In this document: positions 15,833-23,502 of the stretch, one piece after another
Layout: every line of letters starts with the position of its first letter
Numbering within the stretch: the stretch's first letter is position 1
NCBI GenBank assembly: GCA_030428695.1
Contig: JAUIEM010000094.1
Location: 1 to 26,518 of the forward strand
Origin: a bacterium
GTDB taxonomy: Bacteria; Planctomycetota; J058; JAJDCP01
Direction: 5' to 3'
Length of the DNA stretch: 26,518 nt
Notes under the pieces: generated by a model
Databases searched by the model: none
What the model was told of the DNA's origin: nothing
The model's input: only the letters and a program-made list of their open reading frames with translations
Translations under genes and position numbers: made by a program

Positions 15833-16678
15833 TTGGAACGTTCGGTCTATATCTCCGCCCGCTATCCCCGTGCCAACCTGCTCGAGAACATCAGCGGCAC
15901 GCTCGCGCGGAAGGTCGACGAGACCTGGGAGAGCCTCGACGACTCCTTCTACTTCGACTGGCGCTTCGCCGAGGCCGACTGGGACCAGCTCCCCGCCCTC
16001 CGCGCCGAGCTCGAGGCTTGCGAAGGGGTGCGCTACACCGAGAAGTGGCTGGTCCGCCACGCCGACCAGAGCGGCGACCTGTTCCAGCTCGAGCCGCCGA
16101 TCTGGGGCGACCTCGAGGTCGTCGCGCGCAGCCTGTCCGCGTCCCTGCGCTGCGAGGGCTGCGGCCTCTTCCAGCGCCACCTGGCCGACAAGCCGACGCT
16201 GAGCTTCCAGCTGCCCGTCTCACAACCGGGGCTGGTGTTCGTGCAGAGCGCCGGGGTGACGCTGCTCGCCGCGGAGATCTGGGCGGCGCTGTCGGCCGAG
16301 GGCCTCGACCGCGGCCTGGCGACCTTCCCGGTCGACGCCCGGGGCGCCGTCGAGTGTGACTACGTCGGCCTGTACTCCGAGGTCGACCTCGGCTGGCCGG
16401 CCGCGCCCTTCGGCACCGCCGTCGGCCCGTGCGCGCTGTGCGAGGGGCAGACGCCGCGCAACGCCTTCTACTACATCTACGACCGCCCGGCCGTCGAGGC
16501 GGACTGGATGTGCACCCGCCGCGACGGCCCGAGCCGCCTGCTGGTCAGCGAGCGGGTCTTCCGCTGGCTGAAGAACGCGAAGGCGACCGAGGGGCTCAAG
16601 GGCAAGCGGCTCGGCTGGAACCCCGACGAGATCGACCTCGCCTTCCTGCCGGAGCGTCTGCAGGGCACCGGGGCATGA
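15833..16678 (+). CDS. Double-CXXCG-like protein
   Basis: This is a 281-aa protein with no signal or membrane segment. Cys107-Cys110 lie in CEGCG, and Cys200-Cys203 in CALCEG. After the second pair comes a segment (RNAFYYIYDRP, then SRLLVSERVFRWLKN) with the feel of the C-terminal part of the myxobacterial double-CXXCG paralogous family (SitI6-type immunity proteins). The second motif lacks the exact CXXCG, so assignment is tentative. The start is taken as TTG at 15833 because GGAGA lies 7 nt upstream. The frame is open further upstream but runs into the opposing small gene. It is followed 16 nt later by the GT87-like gene. There is no neighbouring Sit toxin gene, so an immunity role is not supported by context. 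Confidence 0.6.
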   Translation: MERSVYISARYPRANLLENISGTLARKVDETWESLDDSFYFDWRFAEADWDQLPALRAELEACEGVRYTEKWLVRHADQSGDLFQLEPPIWGDLEVVARSLSASLRCEGCGLFQRHLADKPTLSFQLPVSQPGLVFVQSAGVTLLAAEIWAALSAEGLDRGLATFPVDARGAVECDYVGLYSEVDLGWPAAPFGTAVGPCALCEGQTPRNAFYYIYDRPAVEADWMCTRRDGPSRLLVSERVFRWLKNAKATEGLKGKRLGWNPDEIDLAFLPERLQGTGA

Positions 16679-16694
16679 GCGAGGCGTCGCGCCG

Positions 16695-17885
16695 GTGAGC
16701 CTCGTGGCCCGCGCTCCGCTCCGCCCGCTGGCCCCGGGGCTGCGGCGTGCGTTGCGCCTGCTCGGTCTCGCGCTGCTGCTCGTCACCCCGTTGTTCCTCG
16801 GCTACCAGCTCTGGCGCCTGATGTTCGCGTCGACCCGCTCGGGCGCGATGGACCTGTTGCACCGTAGCTGGGAGTGCATCTCCTGGTTCGAGACCGGCAC
16901 CCACGGACCGATCTACCCCCCGGCGACGCTGCTCGTCTTCCATCCCCTGGTCGGCTGGCTGCCCTTCGCCCTCGCCCGGATCCTGTGGGCCGGGCTGCAG
17001 CTCGCCTGCCTGCTCGGCCTGGTGCGACACGCCCTGGCGCTGACCCGGGTGCGCGCGCTGACGGCCCGGCTCGCGGTCGCGCTGCTCGTGCTCGGGCACT
17101 ACGCGACCGGCGCCGGGCTCGGCAACGGACAGCTGACCATCGTCGCCTTGTGGGCGCTGTGCGAGGCCTGGTCGCGGTCTTCCCCTGCGCGGCTCTCCGG
17201 GGAGCGTCCCTCCTGGCGGGGCGACCTCGCGCTCGCGCTGCTGCTGGTGATCGCGCTGCTCAAGCCCTCCTTCAGCGGCCCGCTGGTCGTCGCGTTGCCG
17301 CTGCTCGGTGCCTGGCGAGCCGGCTTCCTCGGGGCCGGGCTCTACGGCCTGTTGACGGCCGTTGGTGTCGCGCTGCGGGCGCCCGTGGTGCCGTTCGGCG
17401 TGCGCAGCATCGGCAACCACGCGACGATGAAGGCGGCGGAGTACTCCGGCGCGCCCTTTCCGCGCCTGCTGGTGCTCGCGCTCGTCCTGTTGCTCCTGAC
17501 CTGGCTGTGGGTCTTCCTGCACCGCCGCGCCGAGCGCTGGCGGCTGTTCGCCCTGGTCGCGGTCGTCACCCACGGCCTGATCGGCCGCTACTGGTTCGAC
17601 GACCTGCTGCTGCTCGTGCCGCTGCTGGTGCTCCTGCGCGACCTGCGGGCGCTGCGCTGGACGCGGCCTTCCAGCCTCGCCCTGGCCCTCTTGACCGGGG
17701 CGCTGTGCGCGCTCTCGATCGCGCCGGGAGGCGAGTACCTGGTGCCGCCTCGCTGGGGCTTCGTCTTCCTGCTCAGCCAGCGGCTGGTCTGGCTCCTGAC
17801 CCTCGGCTACCTGTTCCTGCGCACCCGGGGCCCGTCGGCGAGGAAGTCCGCCGCCGGCTTGCGTCGGGCGGTCGGCGGCCTATGA
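16695..17885 (+). CDS. GT87-like (DUF2029) polytopic glycosyltransferase
   Basis: This is a 396-aa protein with about eight to ten membrane segments spread over its length. The motif IYPPATLLVFHPL after the first segment and GNGQLTIVALWAL later match the GT87/DUF2029 family (GT-C fold, polyprenyl-phosphate sugar donors; known members are PimE-type mannosyltransferases). The predicted job is sugar transfer outside the inner membrane. GTG at 16695 is the start used, with GAGG about 10 nt upstream. The gene lies between the double-CXXCG-like gene and a GT2 gene, in the same direction. Sugar and acceptor are unknown. Confidence 0.8.
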   Translation: MSLVARAPLRPLAPGLRRALRLLGLALLLVTPLFLGYQLWRLMFASTRSGAMDLLHRSWECISWFETGTHGPIYPPATLLVFHPLVGWLPFALARILWAGLQLACLLGLVRHALALTRVRALTARLAVALLVLGHYATGAGLGNGQLTIVALWALCEAWSRSSPARLSGERPSWRGDLALALLLVIALLKPSFSGPLVVALPLLGAWRAGFLGAGLYGLLTAVGVALRAPVVPFGVRSIGNHATMKAAEYSGAPFPRLLVLALVLLLLTWLWVFLHRRAERWRLFALVAVVTHGLIGRYWFDDLLLLVPLLVLLRDLRALRWTRPSSLALALLTGALCALSIAPGGEYLVPPRWGFVFLLSQRLVWLLTLGYLFLRTRGPSARKSAAGLRRAVGGL

Positions 17886-17886
17886 T
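17859..17886 (+). promoter_or_regulatory. Possible internal promoter before the GT2 gene
   Basis: TTGCGT (17859-17864), 16-bp spacer, TATGAT (17881-17886), overlapping the GT87 stop. It lies 100 nt before the GT2 start. The -10 is good and the -35 is weak, so this is tentative. Confidence 0.3.
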
Positions 17887-17985
17887 GAGCCGGTCTCCCC
17901 GATCGAGTATCCGGATGTCGCCCTGCGCCCGCACGCCTTCCTCGCCGCTCCGACGCGCCCCCGCCGCGCGTCCGCCGAGGCCTGG

Positions 17986-18963
17986 ATGGGGAGGGCCGAC
18001 GGCGTGACGGAGAGCAGTGAGCCGCAGCGGACGCCGCCGCGCGTCAGCGTGATCGTCGCGACCTTCAACAGCGCCGGCTTCCTCGACGAAGCCCTGCGCT
18101 CGGTTTTCGCGCAGAGCTTCCGGGACTTCGAGGTCATCGTCGTCGACGACGGCTCGAAGGACGGCTCCCGCGCGCTGACCGCTCGCTGGCGCGAACGCGA
18201 GCCCGCGCGGCTGCGGGCGATCACCCACCAGGGAAGGGTCAACCGCGGCATCGCGACGACCTACACGCTCGGGGTGGAGCACGCCCGCGGGGAGTATCTC
18301 GCCTTCAACGAGCCCGACGACCGCTGGTCGCCGACCTACCTGGCGGAGAAGGTCGCGCTGCTCGACAAGGACCCGCGCGTCGGCGTCGTGTTCTCCCCCT
18401 ACCGCGTGATGCATCGCGGCCTGTACGGCTACGACATGGTCGTGCGCCAGGCGATCCTGCGGCGCGACTTCCCCGTCGACCGCCCCTTCGACAACTTCGT
18501 GCCGCTGTTGCGCTTCAACAACGTCGTCACCTTCTCGGCCTTCGTGCTGCGTCGCTCGCTGTGGGCGCACGTGCCGGCGCCGGACGACCCGCGCACGCCC
18601 TTCTTCGACTGGTGGGTGCTGGTCCACAGCAGCCTGCGGAGCCAGTTCTACTACGACCGCCACAGCGAGGTGCGCTGGCGCTGCGCCGCCGACACCACGC
18701 TCGGCAAGCGCCCCTTCCGGCTCTACACCGAGGAGCTCAGCGCCTACTTCGCCCAGATGTTCGCGAGCCTCGAGCGTCTCCCCGACTTCCTCGACGCCCC
18801 CCGCCGCCGGGCCCTCGAGCGCGCGGCCCGGGCGCTTCCGCACTACCTCGCCTTCCTCGAGCGGCCGCGCGCCGACGCCTTCTTCCGCTTCCTGCGCTGC
18901 GAGCCCGACTGGGCGCTGCGCGCGCTCGCCTCCTACGTGGTCAACTGGCTGAAGAAGGCGTAG
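17986..18963 (+). CDS. Family 2 glycosyltransferase with altered DXD motif
   Basis: This is a 325-aa protein with GT-A fold features: VSVIVATFNSAGFLDEALRS at residues 20-39, then VIVVDDGSKDGS. The metal-binding motif region reads YLAFNEPDDRW (residues 104-114), where most relatives have LDSDD or similar. The first Asp is Glu109, while Asp111 and Asp112 remain. Late motifs FFDWWVLVHS fit the family's ED/DW acceptor region. Start: ATG 17986, or GTG 18004, which has GGGGAGG 9 nt upstream and may be the real start (319 aa). The protein ends with a short basic tail (NWLKKA). The stop is 3 nt from the stop of the opposing pilin-like gene. Confidence 0.9.
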   Translation: MGRADGVTESSEPQRTPPRVSVIVATFNSAGFLDEALRSVFAQSFRDFEVIVVDDGSKDGSRALTARWREREPARLRAITHQGRVNRGIATTYTLGVEHARGEYLAFNEPDDRWSPTYLAEKVALLDKDPRVGVVFSPYRVMHRGLYGYDMVVRQAILRRDFPVDRPFDNFVPLLRFNNVVTFSAFVLRRSLWAHVPAPDDPRTPFFDWWVLVHSSLRSQFYYDRHSEVRWRCAADTTLGKRPFRLYTEELSAYFAQMFASLERLPDFLDAPRRRALERAARALPHYLAFLERPRADAFFRFLRCEPDWALRALASYVVNWLKKA

Positions 18964-18966
18964 CGC

Positions 18967-19404
18967 TCATTCCACCGGATCGGAGCTCACGTCGGCGATC
19001 GGACCGGGGTTATGGCGCAGGATCCCGGATTGGTCGACGAAGAACGAGCGCGTCCCGGACTTCCCGTATTCGACGGGAACCGCCGTCACGGTGCAGGTGC
19101 TCTCGGCGCCGGTGAGGCTGAAGGTGAAGCCCGAGCGCGTGCCGTCCGCGAGGATCTCGTCGATCAGCCCTTCACGCAGCAGGGCCTGGAAGCTGCCCGT
19201 GTAGCGGTCGTGCACCTTGTGGTAGAGCCCCTGGGCCGCGAGCAGGGTGCGGCAGGTGCTGATCGCTGTCGCTTCGTTGGTAGCGGCCCGCGCGAGCCCC
19301 ATCTTCGGCAGGGCGATCGCGGCGAGGAACATCATCGCGACGATCACCAGGCCCAGGGACCAGGTCAGCGTGCAGCCCTTCTTGGTCGGCGTCGGATCTT
19401 CCAT
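18967..19404 (-). CDS. Pilin-like protein with degenerate prepilin motif
   Basis: This is a 145-aa protein. The N-terminus reads KKG-CTLTWSLGLVIVAMMFLAAIALP, clearly matching the type IV pilin/GspG pattern KKG-FTLIEL...LAAIALP. A prepilin peptidase could cut after Gly10. Mature residue +1 is Cys rather than Phe, and +5 is Trp rather than the near-invariant Glu. The soluble part ends with VPVEYGKSGTRSFFVDQSGI, a motif common in GspG-like pseudopilins. The ATG start at 19404 has GGAGAT upstream. It lies in the same transcription direction as the hydroxylase gene, whose open frame overlaps it by 233 nt. No other pilin gene is in the window; the PilB-like ATPase is 9 kb away. Confidence 0.8.
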   Translation of the reverse strand: MEDPTPTKKGCTLTWSLGLVIVAMMFLAAIALPKMGLARAATNEATAISTCRTLLAAQGLYHKVHDRYTGSFQALLREGLIDEILADGTRSGFTFSLTGAESTCTVTAVPVEYGKSGTRSFFVDQSGILRHNPGPIADVSSDPVE

Positions 19405-20206
19405 CGGGATCTCCAGGGGATGCGCCGTGCGGAACCGTCGGCTTCGCACGGAGAAGGGCCAGGCCGGGGATGAGCTGGGTCGCGAAGCTCCCCGGGAACT
19501 CCCCCTGCATGCCGAGCGCGTAAGCTTCGTCCGCGGGCCGGTGGTGGGTCCCGAACAGCAGGTCCCAGTAGGGCGCGAGGTTGGCGTAGTTGTGCGTGCA
19601 GTCGGTGCGGGCGTGGTGCCAGCGGTGGAGCACCGGGTCCCCGAACAGGATGCCGAGCGGCCCGAGCTCCATGCGGATGTTGCTGTGCACGAAGATCGCC
19701 CACATCCCGCGGAACACGAACCAGGGCGCGAGCAGGTAGGTGTCGACGCCGAAGAACAGCACCGGGAGGCTGAGGAGCGTGAAGCTGTAGAGGCCGTCGA
19801 AGGGATGCTCCCGGTGGGCGGCGACCCAGTCGAGCCGCGTCGAGGTGTGGTGGACGCCGTGGAAGCGCCACAACAGCGGCACCCGGTGCGACAGCCGGTG
19901 GCCCCAATACTGGCAGAAGTCCGCGAGCGCGAACACGATCACGGCCTGCAGGAAGCCCGGCAGCCGCCGCACGGGGAGCACGAGCGCGGCCGGCCCGAAG
20001 GCCTGGAAGTGGGTCTGGAACCAGCCGTGCAGCTCGACGTAGACGAACACCATCACGAAGTACTGCAGGCCGAAGTACAGGAAGTCGAGCCGCAGCTGCT
20101 CGCGCAGGTGGCCCTGCGGCCGGGCGCGGAAGGCGCGCTCGAGCGGGACGAAGATCGCGACGAGCAGCGTCAGGCTGAGGAGGACGTGCAGCAGGTGGTC
20201 GAGCAT
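19172..20206 (-). CDS. Fatty acid hydroxylase/sterol desaturase family protein
   Basis: This is a 344-aa open frame of which residues 1 to about 260 are the family domain. It has four or five membrane segments and the di-iron histidine boxes HRLSH (103-107), HGVHH (116-120), HREH (131-134) and HRWHH (194-198), plus His205. These enzymes use O2 and a di-iron centre to hydroxylate or desaturate lipids or sterols. The last about 80 residues (from around LLRAKPTVPHG) are low-complexity and coincide with the pilin-like gene in another frame, so a stop near 19,420-19,450 has probably been lost or the tail is not natural. ATG at 20206 follows the GT2 gene by 59 nt. Position next to glycosyltransferases suggests a lipid-linked product. 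Confidence 0.88.
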   Translation of the reverse strand: MLDHLLHVLLSLTLLVAIFVPLERAFRARPQGHLREQLRLDFLYFGLQYFVMVFVYVELHGWFQTHFQAFGPAALVLPVRRLPGFLQAVIVFALADFCQYWGHRLSHRVPLLWRFHGVHHTSTRLDWVAAHREHPFDGLYSFTLLSLPVLFFGVDTYLLAPWFVFRGMWAIFVHSNIRMELGPLGILFGDPVLHRWHHARTDCTHNYANLAPYWDLLFGTHHRPADEAYALGMQGEFPGSFATQLIPGLALLRAKPTVPHGASPGDPDGRSDADQEGLHADLVPGPGDRRDDVPRRDRPAEDGARAGRYQRSDSDQHLPHPARGPGALPQGARPLHGQLPGPAA

Positions 20207-20265
20207 GGTTCCCGCGCGGTTCTCGGTACTCCGTTGTAGATCCTTCCGGCCGAGGAAGTCCAGCC

Positions 20266-21189
20266 TCACACCGCCAGGTAGAACCACAGCGTCTCGCGCG
20301 GGCTGCGCTGCCGCACGCCGAGCCGCAGGCAGCCGAGCAGCCGGGAGGCGTAGCTGCGGCCCAGGAGGCGCGCGAAGCCGGCGACGAAGTCGGCATCGGC
20401 GGGGGACAGGGCGGCGCGGTGGCGGCGCAACAGGGCGGCCGCCTGGCGCATCGGGAAGGCGGCCGCGCTCCAGCCCTTGAGGCGGAACTTCGCCGAGAGC
20501 AGGGCGAGGCGGGGCAGCGACAGCGGCTCGACGCCGATCGCGTTCGCGCCGTGCTGGCGGTACAGGAGCTGCGGTTCCCGCACCGCCCCGAGCTGTCCGC
20601 GCACCCGCGCGACCAGGATCAGCCACCAGTCGTGGTGGCGCGCCTCGGGAGGGAAGCGTCCGGCGGCGTCGAGCAGCCGGCGGTTGCAGAGCATCGTGCA
20701 GCCGGGGACGACGTTCTGGACCAGCAGCCGGCGCAGGGTCGTCGCCTCCGCGGGGTCGCTGCCCAGCCACCGCCACAGCGACGGCGCGAGCACCTCCAGC
20801 CTCTCGTCGACCACCTGCGCGTCGGTATGGGTCAGGAGCGGAACGGCGCCGTGCCGGGCCTCGAGCGCGCGCATCCGCGCCAGGCTGCTCGCGAGCTTCC
20901 CCGGCAGCCACACGTCATCCTGGTCGACGAGCGCGACGTAGTCCGCGTCGCTGGCGCCGAGCACGGCCTCGAAGTTGTCGCTGGCGCCGAGCCGCCGCCC
21001 GCCCTCGAGCAGCCGGACGCGCGGCTCCTTCTGGGCGAAGCGGGCGAGCAGCGGGCGGGTGCCGTCGGTCGAGCCGTCGTCGCGGATCAGGAGCCGCCAG
21101 TCCCGCACGCTCTGGCCCTGCAGGCTGGTCAGCAGCGAGGGCAGGTGGCGGGCGCCCTGGTAGGTCGCCAGGCACAGGTCGACCGTCAT
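20266..21189 (-). CDS. Family 2 glycosyltransferase (rhamnosyltransferase-like)
   Basis: This is a 307-aa GT-A protein: MTVDLCLATYQGARHLPSLL at the N-terminus, LIRDDGSTDGTRPLL, then YVALVDQDDVWLPGKL with an intact DQDD metal site, and HHDWWLILVA further on. The pattern of DQDDVW with a following HTDAQVVDERL segment is typical of alpha-1,3-rhamnosyl and related transferases, but the donor cannot be fixed from this. ATG at 21189 overlaps the stop of the previous gene (ATGA). It is third in a run of three coupled glycosyltransferase genes. Confidence 0.93.
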   Translation of the reverse strand: MTVDLCLATYQGARHLPSLLTSLQGQSVRDWRLLIRDDGSTDGTRPLLARFAQKEPRVRLLEGGRRLGASDNFEAVLGASDADYVALVDQDDVWLPGKLASSLARMRALEARHGAVPLLTHTDAQVVDERLEVLAPSLWRWLGSDPAEATTLRRLLVQNVVPGCTMLCNRRLLDAAGRFPPEARHHDWWLILVARVRGQLGAVREPQLLYRQHGANAIGVEPLSLPRLALLSAKFRLKGWSAAAFPMRQAAALLRRHRAALSPADADFVAGFARLLGRSYASRLLGCLRLGVRQRSPRETLWFYLAV

Positions 21190-22079
21190 CGCAGGCCGCG
21201 GCCGAGCCCGCGCCGGTAGGCGTGGCGGATCAGCCCCTCCCACACTCCCGGCAGCGCCCACGGCAGCGGCTCGAGCCGCGCGCAGACCGCGACGGCCAGG
21301 GCGCACAGCGGCGCGAGCAGGGCGTCCCGGCGCGGCCGCAGCGGCAGCCCGAGGAAGCCCTCCAGCTCCGGATGCAGCTCGGCGAAGCGGGCGCCGGCCT
21401 CGCCGACCCGCTCCATGCGGGCGAGGAAGCTCTGCAGGCTGGTCGGATGGTGGTGGATGACCCGGGCGCCGGGCCGGTAGCGCAGGCGCAGGCCGCGCTT
21501 CTTGAGGCGCCAGGCGAGCTCGACGTCCTCCCAGGCGGCGTGGGGGAAGCTGACGTCGAAGGGCTCCTCGCCGAGGAGGGTGCGGGGCAGGCTGAGGTTG
21601 GAGGTGTAGAGGAAGTTGAAGGGCACCTCCTCGGGGTCGTCGATCAGCGCGAAGCCGAACTGCGCCCCGTACTCGTTGATGTAGTGCAGGAAGGCGCTCG
21701 GTGGCGGGGCCAGCGGCCAGTCGACCCGGCCGAGCACCGCGTCCGTCGGGCCGAGCCCGGCGTGGGCCTCGGCGTGGGTCGCCAGCCAGCCCGGCTCGGG
21801 CACCGTGTCGTCGCCGAGGAAGGCGACCAGCGCCCCCTGCGCCGCCGCGACCCCGCGGTTGCGCGCCGCCGCCGGGCCGCGGTTGGGCTGGCGCAGCGTC
21901 CGCAGCGGCAGGCCGCAGGCGCGGGCGAGCAGCCCGGGGGTGCCGTCGGTCGAGCCGTCGTCGACGACGATCACCTCGAAGGGCGGCGCGTCCTGCTGGC
22001 GCGCGAGGGCGAACAGCACGCGGCGCAGGGAGTCCTCCCGGTTCCAGGTCGGGATCACCACCGAGAAGCGCGGGCTCAT
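21186..22079 (-). CDS. Family 2 glycosyltransferase
   Basis: This is a 297-aa GT-A protein starting MSPRFSVVIPTWNREDSLRR, with VIVVDDGSTDGT, the LVAFLGDDTVPEPGWL metal-binding site, and WEDVELAWRLKKRGLRL, the conserved ED catalytic region. A GxxxR-type late motif (RVIHHHPTS) follows. It has no strong membrane segment. ATG at 22079 overlaps the upstream stop and its own stop overlaps the next ATG, so all three glycosyltransferases are probably made together. Confidence 0.93.
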   Translation of the reverse strand: MSPRFSVVIPTWNREDSLRRVLFALARQQDAPPFEVIVVDDGSTDGTPGLLARACGLPLRTLRQPNRGPAAARNRGVAAAQGALVAFLGDDTVPEPGWLATHAEAHAGLGPTDAVLGRVDWPLAPPPSAFLHYINEYGAQFGFALIDDPEEVPFNFLYTSNLSLPRTLLGEEPFDVSFPHAAWEDVELAWRLKKRGLRLRYRPGARVIHHHPTSLQSFLARMERVGEAGARFAELHPELEGFLGLPLRPRRDALLAPLCALAVAVCARLEPLPWALPGVWEGLIRHAYRRGLGRGLR

Positions 22080-23287
22080 CGCCAGCTCCCCAGGGCGCCG
22101 AGCGCCCGTCGCAGGCGGCGCTCGAGCCGCTCGCCCCAGGTTCCCGCGGCCGCGGGGCGGCGTCGGGGAGCGCGCAGGAAGGCGAGGAGCGGGGCGACGC
22201 AGCGGGCGAAGCCGAGCTCCTCGGCCAGCGGCGCGAAGCGCTGCGAGGCCGGAGGCGTCGCGAGGGCGGCGCCGAGGGCGCGGGCCAGGGCCTCGCCGTC
22301 ACCGGGCGGCACGACGTGCCCGAGACCGGCGGCCGCGAGCCGTGCGCTCAGGGCGCCCCCGGCGCTGACGACGGGCGGGCAGCCGACCGCGATCGCATCG
22401 AGCAGCCGGGTGCGGAAGGACAGCGCGGTCTCGAGGGAGGGGCGGTGGGTCGCGAGCAGGGCCTGGACGTCGCGCAGGACGTCGAAGCGGCGGTCGGCGG
22501 GGTAGGGGTCGAGGATCTGCACGCGCGTGCCGAGCCAGCCCCGCTCCCGGGCCCGGTGCTCGACCCGGGCGAGCTGGGTCTGCGGGGTCGAGGAGGCGTT
22601 CGGGGTGCGGAAGAACAGGAGCTGCACGGCCGGCAGCCGCTCGAGGGCGGCGAGCGCCGGCCAGGGGTCGAACCAGTCGTACAGCCGGCCGAACAGGACG
22701 CGCGGCGCCTCGCTCGGCGGGAGGTAGGGACGGTGCTCCGGCAGGCTCTCGGGGATGCCGCTCGGCGCGAGGTCGATCAACCCGCGCAGCTCCGGGTCCT
22801 TGCCGTAGTCCTCGGGGCGCACCCGGCCGAGCGCGGTCAAGAGCCCGAGGTAGTAGAGGCGCTGCTCTTCCGAGGCGCAGACGAAGAAGTCGCCGCGGCG
22901 CAGCTGCCGCTTCCAGCTGGCGAGGTCGCGCCGGTACGCGCTGTCCCCGAGGACGCCCGCGTAGCTGAGGTTCTCGACCAGCCAGGGGTCGATCAGGTCG
23001 ACCGCCAGCGGCAGCGCGAGCTCCTCCTCGACCACCGCGTCCGCCAGGGAGCCCTGGGCGAAGACCGCGTCACAGCCCGCCAGCGCGCTCTCCAGCCCGC
23101 CGGGGACGTAGCGCTGCTCGCGGTGGACGGCGAGATCCCCCGGCAGCTGCCCGGGACTTCCCGGATGCACGAGCACCACCCGCAGGCCCTCCTGGCCGAG
23201 CAGCCGGGCGAGCTCGAAGAAGCGCACCCCGAGCCCGCCCATGCGGGCGCGGAGGGGCTCGCTGCATACCAGGCCGACGGTCGTCAC
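22076..23287 (-). CDS. GT-B fold glycosyltransferase (GT4-like)
   Basis: This is a 403-aa protein. The N-terminal half has MGGLGVRFFELARLLGQEGLRVVLV, the usual GT4 start of the acceptor domain. The C-terminal half has the donor-domain features LDPYPADRRFDVLRDVQALL, RTRLLDAIAVGCPPVVSAGG and the GHVVPPGDGEALARAL region. The expected EX7E-type site is only partly recognisable, so the exact family is unsure. GTG at 23287 is chosen because GAGGAAG lies directly upstream and the longer frame overlaps the divergent promoter region. First gene of the minus-strand glycosyltransferase run. Confidence 0.88.
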   Translation of the reverse strand: MTTVGLVCSEPLRARMGGLGVRFFELARLLGQEGLRVVLVHPGSPGQLPGDLAVHREQRYVPGGLESALAGCDAVFAQGSLADAVVEEELALPLAVDLIDPWLVENLSYAGVLGDSAYRRDLASWKRQLRRGDFFVCASEEQRLYYLGLLTALGRVRPEDYGKDPELRGLIDLAPSGIPESLPEHRPYLPPSEAPRVLFGRLYDWFDPWPALAALERLPAVQLLFFRTPNASSTPQTQLARVEHRARERGWLGTRVQILDPYPADRRFDVLRDVQALLATHRPSLETALSFRTRLLDAIAVGCPPVVSAGGALSARLAAAGLGHVVPPGDGEALARALGAALATPPASQRFAPLAEELGFARCVAPLLAFLRAPRRRPAAAGTWGERLERRLRRALGALGSWR

Positions 23288-23316
23288 GGGCTTCCTCAGC
23301 GGGGGGTGGTGCGAGG

Positions 23317-23346
23317 AGTATAGCCGGACGGAGGGGAGGATGTCTC
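23317..23346 (-). promoter_or_regulatory. Promoter of the glycosyltransferase run
   Basis: Minus strand: GAGACA (23341-23346), 18-bp spacer, TATACT (23317-23322), giving a leader of about 23 nt before GTG at 23287. The -10 is one base off the sigma70 consensus at position 5. Confidence 0.5.
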
Positions 23347-23448
23347 GCCGGAGTGGGCTGGGATCCGCGAGTCCTTGGACGTGCAGTCGGAGCTGGGACC
23401 TCCGGGCGACCTGCCGCGTCGAGCGTGTCCGGGTTCCCCCCGGCCGCC

Positions 23449-23478
23449 TTGGAATCGTGCGGGCCGCCCGTCTATGAT
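23449..23478 (+). promoter_or_regulatory. Promoter of the kinase gene
   Basis: TTGGAA (23449-23454), 18-bp spacer, TATGAT (23473-23478), with a short leader of about 18 nt before ATG at 23503. It is back-to-back with the glycosyltransferase promoter in a 215-bp divergent gap that holds no other evident feature. Confidence 0.5.
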
Positions 23479-23502
23479 GGAGCACACGCGCACCGAGACG
23501 TC

